NCBI GenBank assembly: GCA_029433155.1
Contig: JAQYTT010000003.1
Coordinates: forward strand, 62,001 to 126,000
DNA: 64,000 nucleotides
Origin: Lactobacillaceae bacterium L1_55_11
Lineage (GTDB): Bacteria; Bacillota; Bacilli; Lactobacillales; Lactobacillaceae
Direction: 5' to 3'
The position numbers and the translations under genes were made by a program. This document shows, piece by piece, positions 17,437 through 26,600 of this stretch. The stretch's first letter is position 1. Every line of letters starts with the position of its first letter. The notes below the pieces were generated by a model that made no database searches, was not told the origin of the DNA, and saw only the letters and a list, made by a program, of their open reading frames with translations.

Positions 17437-18767
17437 TTAACATCATTCCAATGTAGTTGTTTTATAGAGATGCGTTTCAACATTTGCAGTCTTGTTAGCA
17501 GGTTTTTTCCGTGAGCTTCATTGCTAAGTGTCTTTCCATAAGTGTCAATAAGATTTATGACTTGATTAGTCTGTATTTTTACAAAGTCATTCACTGGGCG
17601 GCCGTCATACTTCCGGAAATAAAAAATCAGCTTCAAATCATCATTGTTGTATAAATCAAAATAATCAAACATTTGTTGAAAATAGCTGTAATCGGCATTT
17701 CCGAGGGAATGGCCAAAAAATTTAATGACCTTTATGTTTTCCTTATCAAAAACATTTGAATGATTCTGTTGAAATATTTGATGTTCATCAGCGTTTCCAT
17801 ATAGGGTGCGATATGTTTTCGTAAATACGAAATTATTGTCAGTTGGGTTGATGTTTTCGCGATCTATTCCAAAGATGATGTGTGATGTGTTCCGCGCTTC
17901 AACTCCCTTTTCCCGCACGTACATTAATCCGTGGACATTAAGTGCATTTTCGGGTGATCTGACCGGTGAATCGTACTTTTCACACATTGGCAAGGCCCAA
18001 TATCTATTGTCATATAAGTTAGTGTAATTGAAATTTAGAATATTATATCCGGGGTCACCTATTCTGTTTGGATCAGTTAGATCTTCATTAACGATTTTGG
18101 TAAGTAATTCATATGAAGGTTTCACAAATCGACTAGTTAGTTTGTCCTTGTATGTGGGTTCGAAGAAACGAGCACTTGGGCCACCACCAGTGTTTGGTTG
18201 AATTATCCCGTTTAGATAATCTTCGAAGTCGCGCTCTAATTCATTCAAAGAAGCATAGAGCCAATCTCTGACAACTTCTGCCGTAACTGTAGATGGTGGA
18301 TTTTTTCGCTTAGAAAACCACTCATTTCTAAACTTATCGAACAGTAGTCTAGCAACTTTCTTGTGGTCATTTGGTGATTCTTGAAATGATTTTTTTGTTA
18401 TCATCTCACCAAGTGAGTCTGAAGCGATTTGCTCAATCAACCCGTTGGTTAGATGATCGTACATTTGTTTTTCAACATCAGACCAGTTTAATTCACGTGA
18501 ATCCCTCCCGATGAACATTATCCAGTACCATGCGTTTATTCTATCGAGAATAATTTTATCTTCTTTTTCCGGCGGGAAGTCACTAGTTAAATGCTCAGCA
18601 TAATGTTTTCTTGCAAGCTCAATTAGTGTCCACGTGTCAGTATTAGTTGGAAATTTTCGATTAATGAAGGCCGTGTAACTGGTTTTTAAATTTGAATTTG
18701 CATCATTTGGGTCCGCTTGTGTTGATAGGTCAAACCCATTCCCTAATACGATTAACTGTTCTGCCAT
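17433..18767 (-). CDS. abiH: AbiH family abortive infection protein
   Basis: A 444-residue protein with the AbiH signatures: LIVLGNGFDLS at residues 5-15, a SYTAFI segment at 30-35, NFNYTN at 245-250, VHG at 278-280, and GHSLGNADYSYF at 352-363. AbiH was described as a lactococcal phage-abortive-infection determinant; its chemistry is not established. The order G.G.., NYT, HG and G.SL..AD resembles the layout of SIR2-like NAD-hydrolysing proteins, which is my inference. The start 18767 has GGAGGTG 5 bases upstream; a longer frame to 18839 is not supported. It has its own promoter and faces the restriction operon. AT-rich composition matches the KAP gene. Confidence 0.87.
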   Translation of the reverse strand: MAEQLIVLGNGFDLSTQADPNDANSNLKTSYTAFINRKFPTNTDTWTLIELARKHYAEHLTSDFPPEKEDKIILDRINAWYWIMFIGRDSRELNWSDVEKQMYDHLTNGLIEQIASDSLGEMITKKSFQESPNDHKKVARLLFDKFRNEWFSKRKNPPSTVTAEVVRDWLYASLNELERDFEDYLNGIIQPNTGGGPSARFFEPTYKDKLTSRFVKPSYELLTKIVNEDLTDPNRIGDPGYNILNFNYTNLYDNRYWALPMCEKYDSPVRSPENALNVHGLMYVREKGVEARNTSHIIFGIDRENINPTDNNFVFTKTYRTLYGNADEHQIFQQNHSNVFDKENIKVIKFFGHSLGNADYSYFQQMFDYFDLYNNDDLKLIFYFRKYDGRPVNDFVKIQTNQVINLIDTYGKTLSNEAHGKNLLTRLQMLKRISIKQLHWNDVN

Positions 18768-18792
18768 CGAACACCTCCAAGGTTTTCTACCT

Positions 18793-18820
18793 ATTATCCG
18801 GGGGATGAAAAAGAGAGCAA
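18793..18820 (-). promoter_or_regulatory. Promoter of the AbiH gene
   Basis: Read on the minus strand, TTGCTC (18820-18815) and GATAAT (18798-18793) are 16 bp apart. The predicted 5' leader is about 20 bases and contains the GGAGGTG site. Confidence 0.6.
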
Positions 18821-18976
18821 GGCCAGGGTCAGACTTCACAAGGGTTTCAATCCTCGCGTTTGAGCCTGTTAAAACATTTATTATCCTGAAAATTTGGTTA
18901 ATTTCACAAGCTTTCTGGCATAATTAACTGCTCGAGTTTAATTATCTACCATAACTATAGAATTGGAGGACAAGCG

Positions 18977-19099
18977 ATGGAAGACAAGGCACGCACAGAC
19001 GTAGAAACCAAACTACTTAACGAGCTCCATAAAGCCGAAAACAACTTCGGTAACGGCATCGACCTCCAAACATTCTGTGCACAACGTCAAAGACACTAA
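18977..19099 (+). CDS. Orphan small ORF, 40 codons
   Basis: ATG 18977 has a GGAGGA site 6 bases upstream, and the frame runs 40 codons to TAA at 19097. The product (MEDKARTDVE... ending RQRH) is hydrophilic, charged and contains one cysteine. It has no motif that I recognise. The stop codon runs directly into a hairpin terminator, so the unit has the outline of a real single-gene transcript. The upstream region is AT-rich with a possible -10 CATAAT at 18919-18924 but no good -35. It could be a small regulatory peptide, the remnant of a longer gene, or the coding part of a small RNA. Confidence 0.45.
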   Translation: MEDKARTDVETKLLNELHKAENNFGNGIDLQTFCAQRQRH

Positions 19100-19124
19100 A
19101 AAAAGCAGCCCCTCGGCTGCTTTT
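19100..19124. terminator. Bidirectional terminator between the small ORF and lepB
   Basis: AAAAGCAGCC / GGCTGCTTTT with a four-base loop. It ends the small ORF transcript on the plus strand and the lepB transcript on the minus strand. Confidence 0.9.
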
Positions 19125-19132
19125 CCTCTCCT

Positions 19133-19765
19133 CTACGCGAAGAAGTCTTTATTTTGATGATCAACGTACTGTTTAATCGTATTACTATACCAGAACGGTA
19201 CCACGACCTTACCGGTGATATGGCTGCGGCTGACATAGCCGAAGTAGCGGCCGTCGTTAGAGACCGAGCGGTGGTCACCCATGACGAAGTATTCGCCGGC
19301 AGGTACCTTGCTGGTGTTTTGGTCCTGGGTCTTCCAACCGCCGGTCGAGGCCGACAGGGTCTTTAGCGACCAGGTGGAACCAAAGGTCATCTCGGTTCCA
19401 GCATTTTGCTCATCGCTACTGATAAAGTCCTGGTTAATCTTCTTACCATTGACGTAAATGTTACCGTCGCTGTAAGAAACGGTGTCACCGGGCACGCCAA
19501 TCACGCGCTTGACGTAATCCTTGTTACCCGGTTTAATCCGTGGGTCTTCGCCGCGGGCGTCGAAGACGACCACGTCACCGCGCTGGATTTTGGCTAGGTG
19601 GTTGACCCCAACCATCTGCTTGTCTAATAAATTCGGCTCCATCGAGGTTCCGTTAATCGTGACAATCCCAAACACGAAGTTTAGAAACAGCCACATCGCT
19701 GCCAGGATGAAGGCCATCCAGGCAAAGGTCGGCCCCCACTCGCGGAGAAAACTCTTTTTTTCCAT
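19133..19765 (-). CDS. lepB: Signal peptidase I
   Basis: A 210-residue type I signal peptidase, which removes signal peptides from Sec- and Tat-exported proteins at the outer face of the membrane. One N-terminal membrane helix (about residues 13-36) is followed by the catalytic serine in NGTSMEP (S41) and the catalytic lysine in DYVKRVIGVPGD (K86). The GDHRSVSNDGRYFGYV box E/D follows near residue 167. A GGAGCTG site precedes the start. Length is typical of Gram-positive enzymes. It probably processes exported proteins such as the giant surface protein next door, though this is inference. The upstream region is shared with the divergent psiE-like gene. Confidence 0.96.
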   Translation of the reverse strand: MEKKSFLREWGPTFAWMAFILAAMWLFLNFVFGIVTINGTSMEPNLLDKQMVGVNHLAKIQRGDVVVFDARGEDPRIKPGNKDYVKRVIGVPGDTVSYSDGNIYVNGKKINQDFISSDEQNAGTEMTFGSTWSLKTLSASTGGWKTQDQNTSKVPAGEYFVMGDHRSVSNDGRYFGYVSRSHITGKVVVPFWYSNTIKQYVDHQNKDFFA

Positions 19766-19796
19766 TATTAATCAGCTCCATCATTAAGATATGCCC

Positions 19797-19802
19797 ATTA
19801 TA
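19797..19802 (-). promoter_or_regulatory. -10 element of the lepB promoter
   Basis: A perfect TATAAT on the minus strand lies 32 bp before the lepB start. The -35 region at 16-17 bp (near 19820) is poor, so the exact promoter strength is uncertain. Confidence 0.55.
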
Positions 19803-19822
19803 GTCCAAATTACTTCCCAGCA

Positions 19823-19851
19823 CAGACAGGATTTGCCAGCCATGGTACTAT
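19823..19851 (+). promoter_or_regulatory. Promoter of the psiE-like gene, predicted leaderless transcript
   Basis: CAGACA (19823-19828) and TACTAT (19846-19851) are 17 bp apart. The A of the start codon lies 8 bases after the -10 element, exactly where transcription should begin, and there is no ribosome binding site. Confidence 0.5.
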
Positions 19852-19858
19852 TAACCTT

Positions 19859-20275
19859 ATGAAAAATAAAGTTTACGCCTTCATCTCGCGCTTTTATGAC
19901 ATGGCCATCTCCTTCTTCATGCTGGTATTTGGCGTAATTGTCCTGGCCTTTTTTGCCCTCAATCTCTATGAGCTCTTCTTAGACCTCTTTACCTACCAGC
20001 AGCATGTGAAATTTAACAGTGTCACCGAAACGGTCCTTTCGGCCTTTTTGTGCTTCGAGTTTGCAGTCATTATCAAGGAGTACTTTGACCGTCACAGCCA
20101 GATTAGCTTTGAGAACTACCTCTACATCGCCATTACCGCCATTATCCGCTCGGTATTAGTCAACCATACCAATGCGATTAAGACCCTGCTGCTCTGTGTG
20201 GCAATTCTGGTACTGGTGGCTGGCATCATTGTCTATAAGCGCTTCTATGGCAAGCATGAGGGGATGCACAGTTAA
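19859..20275 (+). CDS. PsiE family (phosphate-starvation-inducible) membrane protein
   Basis: A 138-residue protein with four hydrophobic helices and short charged ends, the plan of PsiE/PF06146 proteins. Family-like segments are the RFYDMAISFFMLVFG start, the CFEFAVIIKEYFDRHSQISFENYLYIAITAIIR centre (read in two parts) and the LCVAILVLVAGI helix. In E. coli PsiE is induced by phosphate starvation, but its function is unknown. No Shine-Dalgarno sequence precedes the ATG, and the promoter position suggests a leaderless mRNA. It is monocistronic, with a hairpin terminator 140 bp downstream. Confidence 0.75.
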   Translation: MKNKVYAFISRFYDMAISFFMLVFGVIVLAFFALNLYELFLDLFTYQQHVKFNSVTETVLSAFLCFEFAVIIKEYFDRHSQISFENYLYIAITAIIRSVLVNHTNAIKTLLLCVAILVLVAGIIVYKRFYGKHEGMHS

Positions 20276-20415
20276 CCCTAATATTTGGCATAAATGACAT
20301 GCAGCCCTGGCCAAAATTCTTCAATAAAGTTTAAAAATTTCTTCAACTTTAATCATAACTTCACAAGTAAACTCCTTAGAGAAATCAGTTAACTTATCAA
20401 TCGATAAATAAAATT

Positions 20416-20444
20416 GCGCACTATCTTCACATAGTGCGCTTTTT
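20416..20444 (+). terminator. Rho-independent terminator downstream of the psiE-like gene
   Basis: A perfect nine-base stem GCGCACTAT / ATAGTGCGC with a six-base loop is followed by five T residues. Confidence 0.9.
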
Positions 20445-20445
20445 C

Positions 20446-20471
20446 TTTGCACTCAAACGTCTGAGTGCAAA
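20446..20471. promoter_or_regulatory. Inverted repeat upstream of the giant gene, possible operator or second hairpin
   Basis: TTTGCACTCA and TGAGTGCAAA form a perfect ten-base inverted repeat around AACGTC. There is an A run rather than a T run after it on the plus strand, so it is not a normal plus-strand terminator. Confidence 0.5.
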
Positions 20472-20580
20472 AATTAAAAAAATCACAAGGACATATTACA
20501 TCCTTTGTAATATTAGACGATATTCATTAAAAAGTATTATATGGTCAAGTACTGTCCTTGTATGGGTTCTGGTCCCTTTA

Positions 20581-20609
20581 TTGCAATAATGTTACATAGT
20601 CATTACAAT
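20581..20609 (+). promoter_or_regulatory. Promoter of the giant surface protein gene
   Basis: TTGCAA (20581-20586) and TACAAT (20604-20609) have exactly 17 bp between them. The predicted start of transcription near 20616 gives a leader of about 68 bases before ATG 20684. Confidence 0.75.
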
Positions 20610-20683
20610 TAGTGAAGTATTAATGGAAAATTCAGAATAGCACTGACTGGCTATCTGAAAGATTGCGAAGAGGGATCATATAC

Positions 20684-23600
20684 ATGAAAAATGAAAATTT
20701 AATCAATGATGATCTGCGCGTACATTTCAAGATGTATAAATCGGGAAAGTTCTGGCTGGTTTCCGGCCTAGGTATTTTGGGTGCCGGTATCGGCGCTGGT
20801 CAAAATGCCTCAGCGGATACCACTAGCGCTGACCAGACGAACACCGAGCAGACTAGTAATCAGGCGGGCACAACCAATGCCCAGACCGTGAATTTGAACC
20901 AGGACCAGGTGGAGGCGCAAGCCTCAGCCTCTTCGTCGACTTCTCTTTCTCAGTCCACGTCTACCAGTACGCTTTCTTCTACTAGTGAATCTACCAAGGC
21001 TTCACAAAGTACTAGTCAAAGCACCATCGACCAGGACCAGAGTAAGCAGTCCAAGAGTGCCTCTGAGTCAAATAGCATTTCCGTCGCCGACAGTCAAGCG
21101 GCTAAGAGCGGGTCAACCCAGATCGGCTCAACCCAGAGCGGCTCAACTCAAAGTGGCTCAAACCAGAGTGGTTCTACGCAAAGCACGGGTAACCAGAGCA
21201 CTTCGAACCAGTCGGCTTCACAAGGTGCTACTGCTGACCAGACCCAGGATGACAACGATGGTTTGTCCCTGCGTGATGGCGATGACACCAACACTGGCTC
21301 AAATAGCGATAGTACCAACCAGGCGGCATCAACTAGCTTGAGTACTTCAGTAGTTAACAGCGCTTCTAACAGTACGGCTGCTGATGAAAGTGAACAAGCT
21401 TCCCAGCTGAAGTCAACCAGTGCGGCTTTGAGCACCAGTGCTTCAATCTTGGCCAGTAAGAATGCCTCAACCTCTGATAGTGCTTCAACTTATACTTCAA
21501 CTAGTTTAGTTGACTCAATTTCTGCCAGTCAGAGTGCGGCCGCAGTTAGTGCTAGCAGCAGTCAATCAGCGGCTGATGCCTCCCGGAGTAATTCGACTGC
21601 CCAGTCACTGAGTAGTTCGCTTTCATTTTCTACATCTGGATCAGAATCAATCAGTGCAGCAGCCATCAACGTTAATACCGGTAAAGACAATGCTAGCCGG
21701 AGTAATTTAGATGCGGCTACTGTGTCTAACGTTGTTAAAGGTAATCTGCCTTCTTCGACGTCTGTTACTGTAGCGCCTAGTGATTCTGTTACCAATACTA
21801 ACAAATATCGGCTTGATGCCCAGGCTGTTAAAGGCCACTATGCTGCGGTGGCAAACTGGTCGGAATTTCAAAATGCATATAATGACGACACTGTCAGTTT
21901 TATCGATTTGAAGGGTGATGTAGTTAGCACTGCCGATCCAAACGATCATACTCCCTTAAAAGCTCGAACTAAAAGTATTTTAATTGATGGTAACAATCAC
22001 ACGTTAAATATTGGTTCAACGGCACTACGCACCGGCCAAGTTAACCCGAACAATAGTGCTCAGCATGCCACCTTTACCCTGACCAATACCAATCTGATTC
22101 AGTTTGGTACAAACGACAATGGGAACGGTGGTGATGCTGCTGGCAGCAACATTTCCAACGATCCAGATGCCGCGATCGATGCTTTTGGGTCGCGGGGAAG
22201 CTATGGCGGCTGGGTATATAACATTAATAATGTGAACTTAGAGGGTCCGGATGGGGTCAACGGCAATGAAAACCGACAACCCAAGCATTTGCTGGATGCC
22301 GAGGGTAGTTACGTCATTTTGTCGGGGGCAGTGCAGGCGAATACCCGTCAGGAATTGCTGCAGGCTTCCAAGATAGATATTGCTAACGGTGCACAGGTGG
22401 GTATGATTCGGGCTAACGGTAGTCGTTCGACCGGTTATGCCATGTTCTACTCCCCGAACAACGACTCCAATGATAGTTACGACGATAACGCCACCGGTCG
22501 TGATCACAAATTTACTATTGGTGATGGTGCCACGATTAATGTCACCGATCTTCAGAATAATAGCAGCACGTACGGCTTTCTCTGGGGTAACGTTCAACAA
22601 TTAACAGCAGGGGATAACATTACATTTAACGTAGTCGGTCTTCCAATGTGGCTGAATACTGGTGGATATTACGGTGGAACAAAGTCAGATAGCCGGAATA
22701 ATCGAACTTTTGTTTTTGGCCGTAACTTAACGGTTAATACCAGTAATCAACTTAAGGGCAGCACTTCGAATGCTATCTACCTCAATGGTAGTGGTCAGTC
22801 GCAGAACGTGATTATTAACGAGGGGGCATCCCTTAACTTCCCTCAAAATGGTGCTAACGGTAATGGGAGAGTAATTAATTTAGATGGTAGTAACAAGCTC
22901 ACCATTGTGGCACCCAAGTATCTTAACTTTGCTAGAACGGATTTTAATGGAAATCCTATGGCAGGGGCACTCTTTGATTTTGGCGGTGGTTCACAAGTAG
23001 TGATTAGTAACGCCGATATTAAGCTGTGGACCAACGGTACCGACAGTCTGAGCACGGTGCCTGGCGGCAACAATGAGTACCAAGTTAAGCAGATGATTGT
23101 TAACAATGGTTCAATTAGTATTCAGACGACCAGTGGCCAGACGATTAACAATGTTCCCTATAATAATCTGCGACAGTTGGTGGCCATTAATGGCCAGACT
23201 AATGGAAAAATTTTGGTTAACTATGTTGATCAGAACGGGAAGTTAGTCAAGGCCAACGTGCCATTCGATGTATCTGACACCAGTAAATTCATTGCCGGTG
23301 AAAAGATTCCTTTAAACTCTGATTATTTTAAAGTGCAGCAGATGCCGGTTAATGAACAGTGGGCCATCGGTAAGCAGGTATATTCGGGTGCGGTTCGGGA
23401 TGCTCAATCCCAGGGTGATCCAAGTACAACAATTGACAACGGGGACAGTTATGGCCAGGCCACTTACGCTGTGGTACCTACGAATACTGGCACTTACACG
23501 TACAATATCTATGTTTATGGTGCCCCGGAGCGAGTTCAGTACCAGTATGTGGATAAGAACACCGGCAAGGTTTTGGTTGCGCTAATGTCTGGACAGACTG

Positions 23601-26600
23601 GTACAGAAGGATTGGGTAATACCGAAAATCTGGTACAGGCTAACTACGGTAACACGATTAATTGGACTGATGATTATTACAAGCTGACCAATGTGCCAAC
23701 TGGTTACCACTATGATTCTGGTAACGCTAATCAGCCAACCACGACCAAGGTGACGGATAATAACCCAGTTGTTACCCTCTACGTCGTTGGTAATACCCAA
23801 ATCGACAACACTTCTAACCAGTACACCAACGGTTCGAGTGCCGGTTCAATTCCTAAGGTTTCGGTGCGCGGTATCACCGGCCAGACCCTGTCTAGTCTGC
23901 CACTGCCTAATGCTGGTTCGAACGTTTTAACTGGGGTAACGATTAACGGACAAAGTGTTGACCCAAGTCAGCCTTACACCTTTGGTACGACGCCAGATAC
24001 CATCGTTTATACCTACCAGACCATCAGTGACTGGAAGAGCTCGGCCAAGCAGGCTGCTAGCGATCAGGCCACTAAGGTTAAGTCTGAAATCGATGCTGAC
24101 CCAACCCTGACAACGGCGCAGAAGACGGCCCAAAAGGCCGCCGCTGACCAGGCTGCTACCCAGGCTTCAAGCAGCATTGACAGCGTGACCCAGGGCAGCA
24201 ATGCCACCACGGTTGCCCAGCAGGGTATCACCAACATTAACAACGCCCACCAGCCTCAGGCTGATATTAGCCAGCAGCGTGAAGATGCTAAGGCCAAGCT
24301 GAAGGCTCTGGCACAGCAGACCCAGGTAGCGATTGCCCAAAATGGGGCTTTGACCAGTGCGCAAAAGGACCAGCAGCAGTCGGCCCTCCAGAGTGCGCTG
24401 AATAACGCTTTGTCTAACGTTGACAACGCCAGCAACGTGGACGGGGTCGCTCAGGCTGAAAGTGACGGCGAAACTGCAATCAAGGCTACTGATCCAAGTA
24501 CGCCAACGGTTGCGGACCTTAAGAACAGTCACATCCAAGCCCTTCAAAATACGGCTGACCAAACTAAGGCAGCCATTGATAACGATGTTAATTTGACTCC
24601 TGATCAGAAGGCTTCCCAAAAGAAGGCCGTTGATCAGGCTACGGCGCAATATATCAGCACTATGCCAGATGACGTCGACTCAATGGACTCTCTGGTTTCT
24701 TTCGCTGAGCCTAAAATTCAGGCCCTTCACAAGGCCGGTGAATCCCTCTCGGACCGTAAGAAGGATGCTATCAGCAACCTGCAAACAGCAGCCGACCAGG
24801 CTAACAACACGATTGACAATGATAAGACGTTGACTTCTGATCAGAAGACGACGCAAAAGAACCAGGTTAACCAGGCCCTCCAAACGGCTACAAACAATAT
24901 CAACGACGCTAGTGATGCTAACGGCGTTGATACAGCGGCTCAGGCTGGTTTGACCAACATTGACTCAGTGCACACTTCCGGTGACACGGTAGCTAACCAG
25001 CAAAATGCTGCTAACCAGAACTTGATCAATGAAGCCAACACGACCCTGCAAAAGATTGACCAAGACAACACCCTGACCGATGACCAAAAGACCCAGCAGA
25101 AGTCTAAGGTCAACAGTGATTTGTCAGCGGCCCAGGCCAAGGTTAACCAGGCCACTGATGCCGATGATATCAACAGTGCCGAAGCTGCCGGTAAGTCAGC
25201 CATTGATGCTGATTACCAGGCCGGTGAGTCTCTGGACCAGCAAAAGCAGGATGCCCAAAAGACGATTAACGATGCCGCCAGTGCTGCCCAAAACCAGGTT
25301 AACCAGGAACCAACTTTGACCAGCGATCAAAAGACCGCCCAGGTTAAAAAGATTCAAGCTGACCAGCAACAGGCCCTGACCAACGTTAACAACGCCCAAA
25401 ACGCCCAGACGATTGCCAACCAAAAGACGGCCGGGGTCAACACTTTGAACAGTGATGGCCAGGACAAGGGTGACACAATCGCTAACCAGCAGACGGCGAC
25501 CAAGAATAAGTTGGCCCAGTCGGCTAGTGATGCCAAGAACTCAATTGCTCAGGATCCAACTTTGACCCAGGCCTTAAAGGACCAGCTGTCAAAGAACGTG
25601 GACCAGGCCACTAATGATGCCAACAGCAAGATTTCTGCGGCTACGACTGCCGATGATATCAACACCGCCGAGCAGGCGGGTGCTGGTAACATCACCGGCC
25701 AGACGAACCAGATTTCAAGTCTGGCTAACCAGCTGACGGACAGCAAGAACGCCTTAGGTAAGGCCGCTGAAGACACGAAGAGTGCCATCGATAACGATGC
25801 CACTTTGACCAGTGACCAAAAGGCTGCTCAGAAGACTAAGGTAGATAACGCCCTACAAACTGCCCAGGACCAGTTGAATGCCGCTACCGATGCTAACGGT
25901 CTGACAACGGCTACCAACACTGGCACGCAAAACATTAAGAACCAGCACCAGTCTAAGGATTTGGCTAGTGATAAGGCTGACGCCCAACAGGCGATTAGTG
26001 ATGAGGCTACCAAGGTTAAGGCGGCCATTGACAGTGATAAGACCTTGACGGATGCCGCCAAGACTAGTCAGAAGGCTAACGTTGACCAAACTGCGCAAAG
26101 TGTTCAGACCGACATTCAAAATGCCCAAACGGCCGATGCCGTTGAGCAGGTGCAAAACGATGGTATTACCAAGGTCGACCAGCAGCACGTACCCGCTGAT
26201 TTGAACCAGCAGGTTACCGATGCCAAGGCAGCTGTTAATGCCGCTGCCCAGGCTACTAACACCCAGATTAGCCAAGATGCAACCCTGGATTCTGCTGCTA
26301 AGCAGGCCCAGCAGACCGCCGCTAACCAGGCGGCCAGTGATGCCATTACCCAGATTGGTAACGCCACTGACGCCCAAGGGGTCGAAGATGCTAAGAATGC
26401 TGGCGTTTCAAAGGTTAATAGCCAGTACAAGACTGGTACGCCAGTGGCTGACCAAATTTCAGCCGTCAAGGACCAGGTTAACAGCGCTGCCACGGCTGCT
26501 AAGCAGACCATCGACAACGATGTTACTTTGGACCAGAACCAGAAGAACGATCAGAAGGCTGCCGTTGATAAGGCTGCCAATGACGGTCTGACCAACCTTG

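Larger units (their letters stand above)
20276..20683. other. 408-bp intergenic region before the giant surface protein gene
   Basis: This gap has no gene. It holds the psiE-side terminator (20416-20444), a second perfect inverted repeat TTTGCACTCA / TGAGTGCAAA (20446-20455 and 20462-20471), a widely spaced inverted pair ACAAGGACA (20485-20493) and TGTCCTTGT (20553-20561), a promoter (20581-20609), and a 5' leader of about 68 bases. The first 125 bp are AT-rich with no clear feature. Confidence 0.7.

Noticed and set aside
18768-18839. N-terminal extension of the AbiH frame to 18839
   Set aside because: GGAGGTG is right before ATG 18767 and family members start at the same point (MAEQLIVLGNGFD).
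20663-20683. Upstream TTG start for the giant protein
   Set aside because: It would place the AGAGGGA ribosome binding site inside the coding region. ATG 20684 gives the standard signal-peptide start MKNEN.
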